A DNA stretch of 64,000 bases, taken from contig JBGSMF010000094.1 in NCBI GenBank assembly GCA_041740315.1, forward strand, positions 14,782-78,781, in the 5' to 3' direction. The notes under the pieces are model-generated. The model was not told the DNA's origin. It was given only the letters and a program-made list of their open reading frames with translations, and ran no database searches. Source of the stretch: JBGSMF01 sp041740315 (GTDB taxonomy: Bacteria > Chloroflexota > Anaerolineae > Fen-1058). This document shows positions 9,292 to 17,063 of the stretch, piece after piece. Positions within the stretch are counted from its first letter, which is position 1. Every line of letters starts with the position of its first letter. Position numbers and translations under genes: made by a program.

Positions 9292-10008
9292 TCAAGGCGC
9301 GGCAAACAACGCGCGCCCAATCCGCACCATCGTCGCGCCTTCTTCGATGGCTATCTCAAAATCGTCCGTCATTCCCATTGAAAGCTGCCTCATGGATGCA
9401 GTCCCCAAGCGGCCCAGTCGCTCACCCAGTTGGCGCAGCGCCGCAAAGACCGGGCGGGTTTGCTGCGGGTCACTCACAATAGGGGCCATGGTCATCAATC
9501 CTTCTACGTGGATCCCTGGCAAGGCAGCCATCGCCTCGACTTGCGCAAAAAAGTCCCGCTCGGCCAACGCCTGAAACCCATACTTGCTCGCTTCGCCAGA
9601 CACATTACATTCCAACAATACCGGCATCACCCGCCCGGCCTCTGTGCACGCCTGGCTCAGTTTTTGCGCCAGCTTGAGGCTATCTACCGAGTGAACCATA
9701 TCAAACAAAGCTACTGCATCGCGCACTTTGCGGCTTTGCAGGTGGCCGATCATATGGAAACCGGGCATAGAACCGGGTGCAGAATTTGAAATTTGGGACT
9801 TGAAATTTGGGATCTTGTCCAGGGCCTCTTCCACCCGGTTTTCACCCAGATCGCACAGACCAAGCTGATGGGCCTTTACCATCACCTCAACCGGCAATGT
9901 TTTGGTCACGGCAATCAAGCGCACTTTGGCTGGGTCACGCCCTGCCCGCAAAGCGGCGGAGGCAATCCGCTCTCTAACCCGAACAATTGCATCAGCCAGA
10001 TCAAGCAT
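9292..10008 (-). CDS. yggS: YggS/PLPBP family pyridoxal-phosphate homeostasis protein
   Basis: A 238-residue single-domain PLP-binding protein. The PLP lysine lies in LIAVTKTLP, followed by LGENRVEEAL, FHMIGHLQSRK, HSVDS and the C-terminal LSMGMTDDFEIAI, all hallmarks of the family. It buffers PLP and affects amino- and keto-acid metabolism; ylmE is the Gram-positive equivalent. The variable loop (NFKSQISN) is encoded by a heptamer repeat (9782-9812), a probable insertion at a tolerant surface site. It lies 4 nt downstream of pgeF. Confidence 0.9.
   Translation of the reverse strand: MLDLADAIVRVRERIASAALRAGRDPAKVRLIAVTKTLPVEVMVKAHQLGLCDLGENRVEEALDKIPNFKSQISNSAPGSMPGFHMIGHLQSRKVRDAVALFDMVHSVDSLKLAQKLSQACTEAGRVMPVLLECNVSGEASKYGFQALAERDFFAQVEAMAALPGIHVEGLMTMAPIVSDPQQTRPVFAALRQLGERLGRLGTASMRQLSMGMTDDFEIAIEEGATMVRIGRALFAAP
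9782..9812 (-). repeat. TTTCAAA-type heptamer repeat inside yggS
   Basis: On the minus strand: TCCCAAA, TTTCAAG, TCCCAAA, TTTCAAA, TTC, a 7-nt period. It encodes the extra loop between LDKIP and the FHMIGHLQ motif of YggS. The same repeat family occurs at 33994, 34661 and 44726. Confidence 0.75.
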
Positions 10009-10011
10009 TGC

Positions 10012-10797
10012 TCACCCCATCCGCTGCCCCACCACAACACCAAAACGGCCCGTTTTCTTTTCCACTCGATGCGAAAACCACTCGTCAACCCGGCAAGCCG
10101 TGCATATCCCCGCATCCTCAACATGCAGCACACCAGCCGCGCGCGCTTGCGAGATAATGGCCGCCACCAGGTCGAGGTGAACTGTTCCATCTGCTTGAGG
10201 AATGACAAGTTGCGTCTCTGGTGGGCAAGCCATTGCAATCTTGGCTGCCAGCTCGGCGCCAAATTGGTAACAGCAAGCGCGGATGGCCGGGCCAATGCCA
10301 ACCCAAACATCCCCCGGCTGGCTGCCAAACGCGCGCTGCATCTCTTTTAGGGCGGTCAAGACAATGTTCGCCCTCACCCCCGGCCAACCTGCATGCACAA
10401 GCCCCACCGCGCCTTGCTTTTTGTCATACAAGACCACGGGGGCGCAATCGGCAAAACGCATAGAAAGAAACACGCCCGGCTCGTTGGTAATCAGGGCATC
10501 CACATCGTGCAACGCGGTCCCTGTATGGTGGGCATTCACAACGGCCACGCTAGCGCCGTGGTTCAACCAGGCGCTCACCGTCTGCTGACGCGCCAAACCC
10601 AACACAGCCAACATTCGGGCGTTATTTTCAGCCACATTTTCAGAGCTGTCGCCGGTCGAGCGGCTGAGGTTCAGGCTGGCCCAAGGAGATGGGCTTGCGC
10701 CGCCTTGGCGCGTAAAGACCCCGTGGATGAGTTGGCTTTGACTTGCCAGATAGTCAAACTGATAATAAACCAGTCCGCCTAGAGAAAAGCGTAACAC
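10012..10797 (-). CDS. pgeF: Peptidoglycan editing factor PgeF (YfiH/laccase-domain family)
   Basis: The family's metal-site residues are present: His in LNHGASV, Cys in FADCAPV and His in GLVHAGWPG, followed by VGIGPAIRACCYQ. E. coli YfiH/PgeF clears wrongly built peptidoglycan precursors, and the family also includes purine nucleoside phosphorylases. GTG 10797 is proposed because it falls just past the response-regulator stop at 10805; the frame is open up to 10854. The gene is followed after 3 nt by yggS, the usual ylmD-ylmE pair. If the PBP at 47774 is truly inactive, peptidoglycan biology in this organism may be unusual. Confidence 0.85.
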   Translation of the reverse strand: MLRFSLGGLVYYQFDYLASQSQLIHGVFTRQGGASPSPWASLNLSRSTGDSSENVAENNARMLAVLGLARQQTVSAWLNHGASVAVVNAHHTGTALHDVDALITNEPGVFLSMRFADCAPVVLYDKKQGAVGLVHAGWPGVRANIVLTALKEMQRAFGSQPGDVWVGIGPAIRACCYQFGAELAAKIAMACPPETQLVIPQADGTVHLDLVAAIISQARAAGVLHVEDAGICTACRVDEWFSHRVEKKTGRFGVVVGQRMG

Positions 10798-10804
10798 CCT
10801 AAAA

Positions 10805-12238
10805 CTATCCAGATCCAGTGCTACCCAACAGGCCACGCTCCAACATTTCTTCAAAGGTCAAAAATTCTTTGGGTTTTTCTGGTTCCTTCTTTTCCTTCGA
10901 AGGTGGAACCGGAGGCTCTGAAGGAGGCGATTCAACAGGACCCAGGTTGCCCAACAGGCCGCGCTTCATTGCCTCTTCAAATGACATGGTTTCCACTGGT
11001 TCGGTGGGGGTCGGCTCTTCAGGAGCAGCCTGACCAGCGCCAGGAGCTTGTCCTAGACCACCCAGGTCACCCAACAAGCCGCGCTTCATTGCCTCTTCAA
11101 ACGACATAGTCTCTGCAGGCACTGTAGGGGGTTGCTCTGCCAACGAAGGCAAGGCCTGAGCTTGCTCTGGCTCAACCTTGGCGGTTTGAGCCATCAGGTT
11201 AACCATATCACCCATCAATCCTTGTGTCATTGCCTCTTCAAAGGTAAGCGTTTGCACCGGCGTAGCGGGAGATCGTTCTTCGGATGGCAGCTCGTGCCCA
11301 AACACATTTTCCGCCTGGGCTGATAGTTCATGGCGCAACTCTTCACGGCTGGGCCCCAAGGGGCCGGTCTTTTTGGTTCTAGCCACTTCGCGCATGGCTC
11401 GTTCGGCCAGTTTTTCAATCTCACTAGCGGCTTTTTTGGCATACAACCATACCGCGCCCTGTTTCACATACTTGGGCACCATCAAAACCAAAAACAGACC
11501 TTTGCCCATGCTGGCCGTGTAAACACTGAGCCGTTGGCCCTCCATGTAATTTAGGGCAAAGGTTTCCTCTTCACCCAGCATGCGAGCCAGCTTGGAAGAA
11601 GTTGTGCGTCCGCTCACAATCAGGGTGGTCAGCGACGGCAATTCCGATTCGGCAAAAGGCCCCTTGGCCGAAATGATATAGCCGGCCTCTTCTAACAACA
11701 AGACCGATTCGGCGGTCACCTGGGCGCGCAGCTCGGTCAAGGCCCTATCAATCTTGCCCATATCGTCTGACGCAAAAATGTACAATCGCGGCGGCCGCTC
11801 GGACGGTTCAGTTTCACCCTCCATAGGCATGGCCAGCAGGGTTTGTGGCGAGGCGGCCAAACTGGGCTTTTTGAGCTCGCGCTTTACAACTTCTAGCACC
11901 TCGTTGACCGAAAACGGCTTTTTCAAGTAATCCGCCACACCAGCCCGCATGGCAGCAATTACGCTGTCCATATCGCCAAACCCGGTCAAGATAATCACCG
12001 GCAACAACGGCGACCTCTCTTTAACCTTCTTGAGCAGGTCAAGCCCGCTCATGCCGCTCATCCGCAGGTCAGTGATTACCAAGTCCATGGCGGCATTTTC
12101 CATAATCTGCAGCGCGCGTTCGCCGCTGGGCGCAGTGCGCACCGAGTAGCCCGCCATGGTCAGCATGTCGCGCAGGGCGCTGCAAATTGCCTCGGTATCA
12201 TCTACCACCAAAATGTTAGGAGTAGTTTCTTCAACCAT
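10805..12238 (-). CDS. Response regulator with Roadblock/LC7 domain and four C-terminal FEEA repeats
   Basis: Residues 1-125 are a receiver domain: ILVVDDTEAI, phospho-acceptor Asp in DLVITDLRMSG, VIILTGFG and YLKKPF. Residues about 150-275 (LRAQVTAESVLLLEEAGYII, SLTTLIVSG) fit a Roadblock/LC7 domain, usually a partner of small Ras-like GTPases. The acidic Pro-rich tail carries four spaced copies of a 12-residue motif: FEEAMTQGLMGD, FEEAMKRGLLGD, FEEAMKRGLLGN, FEEMLERGLLGS. There is no DNA-binding output, so it probably acts through protein contacts. AAGGAGAG precedes the ATG. No sensor kinase or Ras-like GTPase is encoded nearby. Confidence 0.85.
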   Translation of the reverse strand: MVEETTPNILVVDDTEAICSALRDMLTMAGYSVRTAPSGERALQIMENAAMDLVITDLRMSGMSGLDLLKKVKERSPLLPVIILTGFGDMDSVIAAMRAGVADYLKKPFSVNEVLEVVKRELKKPSLAASPQTLLAMPMEGETEPSERPPRLYIFASDDMGKIDRALTELRAQVTAESVLLLEEAGYIISAKGPFAESELPSLTTLIVSGRTTSSKLARMLGEEETFALNYMEGQRLSVYTASMGKGLFLVLMVPKYVKQGAVWLYAKKAASEIEKLAERAMREVARTKKTGPLGPSREELRHELSAQAENVFGHELPSEERSPATPVQTLTFEEAMTQGLMGDMVNLMAQTAKVEPEQAQALPSLAEQPPTVPAETMSFEEAMKRGLLGDLGGLGQAPGAGQAAPEEPTPTEPVETMSFEEAMKRGLLGNLGPVESPPSEPPVPPSKEKKEPEKPKEFLTFEEMLERGLLGSTGSG

Positions 12239-12255
12239 TCATCTCTCCTTGTTCG

Positions 12256-12621
12256 TCAACCTGTGACCATAGCACGAAACGCCAGGGCAAGCAGCAATAA
12301 CGATGCCAGCCCGTAGATCAGGATATCACGCCGACCATCGCGGCCATGGGTATAGACAAACACTGCCGGCCAAACCATCGCCACCAGCACACCATACATA
12401 AAGTGAGCCGGGCGGTCTGGCGACGACCCACCGATGGCCAAAGCCAAACCCACCATGCCTTGCGCCACAATGAGCAACTCGCCAATGGCCAGCGTTCCCC
12501 AATAATTGCTAGAGACAGGCTGCTTGCGCCAAACTGCCCACAGCCCCCACGCGCCGCATGCCGCAGAAAACAACATCACCGCGCTAGACAGCCGGCCGTG
12601 AATCACAAACAAAATATCCAT
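12256..12621 (-). CDS. Small four-helix membrane protein, unknown
   Basis: A 121-residue protein with four predicted membrane helices (about residues 12-30, 42-62, 73-92 and 100-118) and no recognised motif. It lies 17 nt upstream of the response regulator on the same strand and 163 nt after the preceding gene, past a terminator hairpin, so it probably starts a new transcript that includes the response regulator. Function unknown. Confidence 0.65.
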   Translation of the reverse strand: MDILFVIHGRLSSAVMLFSAACGAWGLWAVWRKQPVSSNYWGTLAIGELLIVAQGMVGLALAIGGSSPDRPAHFMYGVLVAMVWPAVFVYTHGRDGRRDILIYGLASLLLLALAFRAMVTG

Positions 12622-12666
12622 CTCGCCTGTACAACACTTATTTTATCACACATGGCAAAAAACAAA

Positions 12667-12691
12667 CACAGTCCGCTTACCGCGGACTGTG
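12667..12691 (-). terminator. Rho-independent terminator of the ccm/DUF2085 operon
   Basis: A perfect 10-bp stem (CACAGTCCGC/GCGGACTGTG) with a 5-nt loop. Read on the minus strand it is followed by TGTTTGTTTTTTG. It lies about 90 nt past the stop of the glutaredoxin-DUF2085 gene, as expected for the end of the 22.7-12.8 kb transcription unit. Confidence 0.8.
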
Positions 12692-12783
12692 CCTTAAAAA
12701 GCCACATTCTCGATTCGGAGAACCCCAACGCACCCAGGGATACTCGCCAGGGCAATTTTATGCGCTGGCTCGCATCACACCCA

Positions 12784-13695
12784 CTAGGCCAACCGCTCGT
12801 CAATGGCGGTAAAAGATTCTTGGAGATATGGCAAGGCCAGCCACATGGTGGCCCAGCCAAACAACGCGCCGGTGATGGCGCGCAAAAGCCAAGTGCTTTC
12901 ACGGGGCACGCCGCCCGGCATCCAGCCAGGCAGCATATAACTTAGCAACTGGCTGCCGCCGTCCAAAGCCATAGGCCCTAGCCCAACCGCCAGGTAAACC
13001 CACAACGGTATCGGCCTGACCCGCTTGCGCACCAGGCTAAACATCAGGCCACACGCCAACATCGAGCCATAAATTGCAATGTCGCGCTGGCACAGAGCCA
13101 CTTTAAAACCTACTTGTTCATTGCCGGCAAACTCGCGATACTCGCCATAAAGCGGATAGCCCGCCAGTTGGTCTGTGCCCGCCAACTCATTCAGCTCTTG
13201 CAGCGAATAGACTACCTGCGGCCCAAAAAGAAAGTATGAGCGTTGGGGCAGTTGGTGGCAGGCGAATTGATAGACTCTGTAAATGACGCTGGCAGGCCCA
13301 TTCAGCCCATTAACCATCAACACCGGCGCCAGCAATGGCAAACCAAGGTAAATTGCAATGATGGTATTGATAAAAGCCAGCCAATGGCGCGCAAACCAGG
13401 CTGATATTTTAAAAGCCAGGCCATCCTCGTTTCGCTCGGCTGGCAAGGTCCTGGCCACGCTTTTATGCACTCCGGGATGGTTCAAGAATGCCGCCAAACC
13501 ATCAAAGCTAAAAGGGGCCGATAGTTCATAGCTATCCAACACCACAACAGGGACCCTGGTTTGGTATCGCCCATACAGCGCGACATCGGCCGTAATATCA
13601 ACCGCTTTCCAGGTCGCCCCCAATTGCCGCAGCCAAGACTCGGTTTCTTCACACAGCTTACAGTTAGGTTTAGTATAAAGAATGATTTCGCTCAA
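12784..13695 (-). CDS. Glutaredoxin-like domain fused to DUF2085 membrane domain
   Basis: Residues 1-75 form a thioredoxin-fold domain of the glutaredoxin/DUF836 type: YTKPNCKLCEE holds a CxxC, followed by RVPVVV with the cis-Pro. From about residue 110 come membrane helices and the DUF2085 signature FACHQLPQRS, then ALCQRDIAIYG. DUF2085 proteins are small membrane proteins with conserved Cys/His of unknown function. The fusion, and the place at the end of the cytochrome c maturation operon, suggest thiol-redox or metal work at the membrane. The function is inferred only. Confidence 0.75.
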   Translation of the reverse strand: MSEIILYTKPNCKLCEETESWLRQLGATWKAVDITADVALYGRYQTRVPVVVLDSYELSAPFSFDGLAAFLNHPGVHKSVARTLPAERNEDGLAFKISAWFARHWLAFINTIIAIYLGLPLLAPVLMVNGLNGPASVIYRVYQFACHQLPQRSYFLFGPQVVYSLQELNELAGTDQLAGYPLYGEYREFAGNEQVGFKVALCQRDIAIYGSMLACGLMFSLVRKRVRPIPLWVYLAVGLGPMALDGGSQLLSYMLPGWMPGGVPRESTWLLRAITGALFGWATMWLALPYLQESFTAIDERLA

Positions 13696-13716
13696 GTTAT
13701 TTCCTCTTCAGAAGCT

Positions 13717-13735
13717 AGGTTTCTTGCAGAAACCT
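13717..13735. repeat. AGAAACC hairpin repeat
   Basis: AGGTTTCT and AGAAACCT pair with a TGC loop, in the 50-nt gap between ccdA and the glutaredoxin-DUF2085 gene. The same sequence family is seen in the coding repeat at 33151-33185 and in the hairpin at 60189-60222. Confidence 0.55.
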
Positions 13736-13745
13736 GGCTTTTTAT

Positions 13746-14567
13746 TTATTTGCCATCGGGTTGCCGCGCCACGGCCTGCCCACCCAGGTAACTAATATAA
13801 GCCGGCACCAGCGGCAAGACGCATGGCGATAGGAACGACAGCAAGCCCGCCAGCACCGCCACAAAAAACGTGGGCGCCGCTCCGCCGGAAATCAGCCCAG
13901 ATTCAACGCTGAACAGAGACTGTTGGAAGGGGCTTTGCACTGTCCAAATCTTGAGGTTGCGAAAGGTGGGCACCCAGCCCGGCGTAGAAATGTGAAAAGC
14001 ATCCACCAACAACAGCACACCGATCAAAACCAACAGTCCGCCAGTGACCAGCTTGATGGCCGGCATATAGCGGCGCAAGCGGCGCAGTACCAGCATGGCT
14101 CGATCTACCGCCAGCCCGGTCAGCAAGAATGGAATGCCCAAACCCAAAGAATAGCCCAACAGCAAAAAGCCCCCTTGCATTACGGTGTTTTCCTGAAAAC
14201 CCAGCGTAAGGATTGCCCCCAGCGTCGGCCCAACGCACGGCGTCCACCCGGCGGAAAAAAAGATGCCCATGAGGTATGAAGAAACAAAGCCCAGGTCGCG
14301 CATTCCCGTCATTTGCATGCGGGTATCATAATTCATAAAGGGAATGTTGACCAGGCCCATGGTAAACAAGCCAAAAATGATGATGACCAATCCGCCTATT
14401 TTTGCCAAAATATCCACCGAGCCGCCCATCAATCGCCCCAGGCCGGTTGCGGCCATTCCCAAAATCACAAACACCGTGCTAAACCCCAACACAAAAACGA
14501 GGGCGTGCAAAAAGACTTGAAAACGCTCCACTGGGCTGGGCGCTGCCGATTGACCTTGAACCATCAT
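13746..14567 (-). CDS. ccdA: CcdA-family thiol-disulfide carrier with permuted helix order
   Basis: CcdA passes reducing power from cytoplasmic thioredoxin across the membrane to apocytochrome thiol proteins. Normal CcdA starts with the helix holding LSPCVLPLVP and has WTPC in the second half. Here the protein starts with what is normally helix 2 (LHALVFVLGFSTVFVILG), has AGWTPCVGPTLGAIL near residue 117, and ends with LLSFLSPCVLPLVPAYI in the last 35 residues. Both redox Cys are kept but helix 1 is at the C-terminus: a circular permutation within one unbroken 273-codon frame. ATG 14567 follows GAGGTGAT. It follows ccmD by 13 nt. Confidence 0.85.
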   Translation of the reverse strand: MMVQGQSAAPSPVERFQVFLHALVFVLGFSTVFVILGMAATGLGRLMGGSVDILAKIGGLVIIIFGLFTMGLVNIPFMNYDTRMQMTGMRDLGFVSSYLMGIFFSAGWTPCVGPTLGAILTLGFQENTVMQGGFLLLGYSLGLGIPFLLTGLAVDRAMLVLRRLRRYMPAIKLVTGGLLVLIGVLLLVDAFHISTPGWVPTFRNLKIWTVQSPFQQSLFSVESGLISGGAAPTFFVAVLAGLLSFLSPCVLPLVPAYISYLGGQAVARQPDGK

Positions 14568-14580
14568 GCCATCACCTCGC

Positions 14581-14748
14581 TCATTGGGCCTTGCTCTTGC
14601 GTTCTTCTTCCAACAAGGTCTTGAGCGCCTCGAGGTCTTGCTCAAGCGCGCGCTGCTTGCGCTGCATAAAGAACACATAGCCAAACGTGCCTATCCAAAA
14701 CACCGCATAAGCGGCGGCCAAAAAGATCAATTTGGTGCTTTCATTCAT
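14581..14748 (-). CDS. ccmD: CcmD-family small membrane protein
   Basis: A 55-residue protein with one membrane helix (LIFLAAAYAVFWIGTFGYVF) and a charged coiled tail (RKQRALEQDLEALKTL), the standard form of CcmD. CcmD helps release haem-loaded CcmE from the CcmABC complex. ATG 14748 is preceded by GGAGAAAAGTGAG; a GTG at 14763 would add five residues. It sits between ccmC and ccdA. Confidence 0.8.
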   Translation of the reverse strand: MNESTKLIFLAAAYAVFWIGTFGYVFFMQRKQRALEQDLEALKTLLEEERKSKAQ

Positions 14749-14763
14749 CTCACTTTTCTCCAC

Positions 14764-15471
14764 TTACGATAGCGCAATTTCTTCACGCAACAACGCCAGC
14801 GCATCTGCGGCATGCTCAAGCCGAACGCGCAAGCGCAACAACGTCACGTAAACGAATGTGAACGTAAACAAGCTAAAAAACATGACCAGCCGCATGGTCG
14901 CGCTGAGGCCCAGGCCGCCTTCTGGGTTAGCAGCGCTGGGGCCCACCACCACCGGGTGCTCGGTAAAGGCCGACAGGCGGTTGAGCAAAAAGGTCAACGG
15001 CACAGTGATGAACGCCACAATACCATACACCGCCGAAAAACGCGCCCGGCGCTGCGGGTCTTCTACCGCGCCGCGCAGCCCCAGGTAGGCCAGGTAAATC
15101 AGCCAAGTAAAAGCCACCAGGGTCAATTGCGGGTTCCACGTCCACCATACGTTCCAGGTGGGACGCGCCCACAGGCTGCCGCTGACCGCGCCCATGGTCA
15201 AAAACACCGCGCCTAGCTCTGCCGACGATGCCGCCAAAATATCCCACCGGCGCGCGTTGGTCCGCAGGTACATGACGCTGCCCACCAGCGTGACAAAGAA
15301 CGCCAAAAAGCCCACCCAATCTACCGATACGTGAAAGTAGAAAATGCGCTGCACGTCGCCCATCCTGGCTTCGCGCGGGGCCACCACCAGCGCCAGCGCC
15401 AGCGCCGCCAGCACCAAGACGCCGCTGACAACCACCAGCGCCGCGCCCAAACGATCTTGCCCTGTCTTCAC
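14764..15471 (-). CDS. ccmC: Haem exporter subunit CcmC
   Basis: A 235-residue protein with six membrane helices and the tryptophan-rich haem-handling motif TWNVWWTWNPQLT. It lies between flanking His residues (FYFHVSVDW, and a later EHPVVV) as in CcmC, which presents haem to CcmE in the periplasm. GTG 15471 is preferred because GAGGAGGAGG lies about 9 nt upstream; the frame is open to 15507 but that would run into ccmB. It is part of ccmA-B-C-D. Confidence 0.9.
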   Translation of the reverse strand: MKTGQDRLGAALVVVSGVLVLAALALALVVAPREARMGDVQRIFYFHVSVDWVGFLAFFVTLVGSVMYLRTNARRWDILAASSAELGAVFLTMGAVSGSLWARPTWNVWWTWNPQLTLVAFTWLIYLAYLGLRGAVEDPQRRARFSAVYGIVAFITVPLTFLLNRLSAFTEHPVVVGPSAANPEGGLGLSATMRLVMFFSLFTFTFVYVTLLRLRVRLEHAADALALLREEIALS

Positions 15472-15484
15472 CCCTACCTCCTCC

Positions 15485-16156
15485 TCACTCTTCAACAATG
15501 AAATCAAAGGTCAGCATCGAGATCGTAATCAGTATCACATCAAAAGCCAGCAAGATGTTCAACCACTGCTGCCATTCGGCCAGGGGGGCGCCATCCAAAA
15601 TGCCCGCCGTGGCCTTGACCGCCGCAATGATCGCCGGCAAGGTTACGGGGAACAATAAAATGGGCAGCATGACTTCGCGCGCGCGAGTGTTGACCGCAAT
15701 GGCCGAAAGCAGCGTGCCCACTCCCGCAAAACCCAACGTGCCCAAAATCACCACCCCAATCAGGCCGGGCCGGATGAAAGGCAAATTGAACAGGACCACA
15801 AACAGCGGCAGGATCACCACCTCCACTGCCGTCATAAACAAGGCATTGGCCAGCAGCTTGCCAAAGTAAATGGCGCTGCGGTCTACCGGCGCTAACAGCA
15901 GCCCATCCAGACAGCCCTTGTCTTGCTCAATCGCCAGCGAGCGGCCCAGCCCCAACGTGCCGGCAAAAGTGATGGTGACCCACAACATGCCCGGCGCAAC
16001 CACGCGCACATCATCAGCGCGCAATTGAAAGGCAAAGTTGAACACCACACTGACCAGCACGGCAAAGGTCAGCATTGAGCTGAGCATCTCGCGTGTGCGC
16101 AGCTCGGCAATCAGGTCTTTGGCAATGATGGCAAAGACGGCGTGTAAAAATTTCAC
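15485..16156 (-). CDS. ccmB: Haem exporter subunit CcmB
   Basis: A 223-residue protein with six membrane helices, beginning with the amphipathic KDLIAELRTREMLSSML that is typical of CcmB. It has GLGRSLAIEQDKGCLDGLL before the second helix pair. It is the membrane subunit of the CcmAB ABC transporter needed to load and release CcmE haem. It lies 8 nt downstream of ccmA and runs into ccmC. Confidence 0.92.
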   Translation of the reverse strand: MKFLHAVFAIIAKDLIAELRTREMLSSMLTFAVLVSVVFNFAFQLRADDVRVVAPGMLWVTITFAGTLGLGRSLAIEQDKGCLDGLLLAPVDRSAIYFGKLLANALFMTAVEVVILPLFVVLFNLPFIRPGLIGVVILGTLGFAGVGTLLSAIAVNTRAREVMLPILLFPVTLPAIIAAVKATAGILDGAPLAEWQQWLNILLAFDVILITISMLTFDFIVEE

Positions 16157-16164
16157 ATTTTAAC

Positions 16165-16875
16165 TCAACCGGCGCTTTGGGCAGTGTGCTGCCGGTACGC
16201 CTCCAGAAAGGCCGCACTGTCGGTTTCCGCCCGCCTGGCCTCAAACACCACCCGCCCCTTGGCAAGCACCACTGCCCGGTCGGCCACGGCCAAGCCGCGC
16301 TCTAGGTCGTGGGTAGTCATAATCACCGTGCGCCCCTCGGCGCCCACAGATGACAAGACCTGCTCCAAGCGCCCGCCGGCGTCTTGATCTAGCCCCGTGT
16401 ATGGCTCATCCAGCAGCATCAGACGCGGGCGATGCAACACCGCGCGCGCAATGGCCAGGCGCTGCTGCATGCCCCGGCTAAACGTGCGCACCAGGTGATG
16501 GCGGCGGTGCGCCAGGCCCACAATACTCAGCACCTCATCAATACGCGCTTCAAGATCGGCCACGCCATAAATGCGCCCGTAAAAGCGCAGGTTCTCTTTT
16601 GCTGAAAGGTCGCCATACAGCAGCGGTTGGTGGCTGACCAGGCCAATCTGTCGGCGCGCTTTTGCGGCGCGCTCTGGCAGCGCATGCCCGCCAATGCTCA
16701 CCCGCCCCGAGGTGGGCCGAGACAGGGTTGCCAAGATGCGCAGCAGCGTGGTTTTGCCCGCGCCGTTTGGCCCAACCAGTGTGACAAACTCACCTTCGGC
16801 CACAGCCAAGTTGACACCGCGCAGCGCCACCACCGGCCCAAACGATTTCACCAGCGATTTGACCTGAATCATCAC
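16165..16875 (-). CDS. ccmA: Haem exporter ATP-binding subunit CcmA
   Basis: A 236-residue ABC ATPase: Walker A GPNGAGKTTLL, Q-loop region VSHQPLLYGDLS, ABC signature TFSRGMQQRL, Walker B RLMLLDEPYTGLD and the switch His in TTHDLE. Position in front of ccmB identifies it as CcmA. The 188 nt upstream hold a cluster of 24-nt hairpins (16892-16990) rather than an obvious promoter, so the gene is probably transcribed from further upstream or from within this repeat region. Confidence 0.92.
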   Translation of the reverse strand: MMIQVKSLVKSFGPVVALRGVNLAVAEGEFVTLVGPNGAGKTTLLRILATLSRPTSGRVSIGGHALPERAAKARRQIGLVSHQPLLYGDLSAKENLRFYGRIYGVADLEARIDEVLSIVGLAHRRHHLVRTFSRGMQQRLAIARAVLHRPRLMLLDEPYTGLDQDAGGRLEQVLSSVGAEGRTVIMTTHDLERGLAVADRAVVLAKGRVVFEARRAETDSAAFLEAYRQHTAQSAG

Positions 16876-16891
16876 AACTATTCTCTATAGC

Positions 16892-17007
16892 GGCTGGGCA
16901 TAGGGATGCCCAGCCTGCTATTAGACCTTATCGGAAATAGCAGGACGGGCATCCCCATGCCAGTCCGCCAACGTATGGGGATACGTTGGCTACGTTATTT
17001 CCGATAA
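16892..17007. repeat. Cluster of three 24-nt hairpins, partly bounded by TTATCGGAAATA inverted repeats
   Basis: Hairpins at 16892-16915 (GGCTGGGCAT, loop AGGG, perfect), 16943-16966 (loop CCCC, 9 of 10 pairs) and 16967-16990 (GCCAACGTAT, loop GGGG, perfect) each have 10-bp arms and a 4-nt loop. An 8-9-bp stem CCTGCTATT/AATAGCAGG lies between the first two. TTATCGGAAATA at 16928-16939 and its inverse at 16996-17007 bound the last two. A variant TATTTCCGATA also occurs near 18920. The rest of the gap holds direct repeats TCTTTGCTCATCAAAGG at 17031 and 17054. Confidence 0.7.
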
Positions 17008-17063
17008 ACTTTATTTTTGATCATGCCTATTCTTTGCTCATCAAAGGGAGTTTTCTTTGCTCA

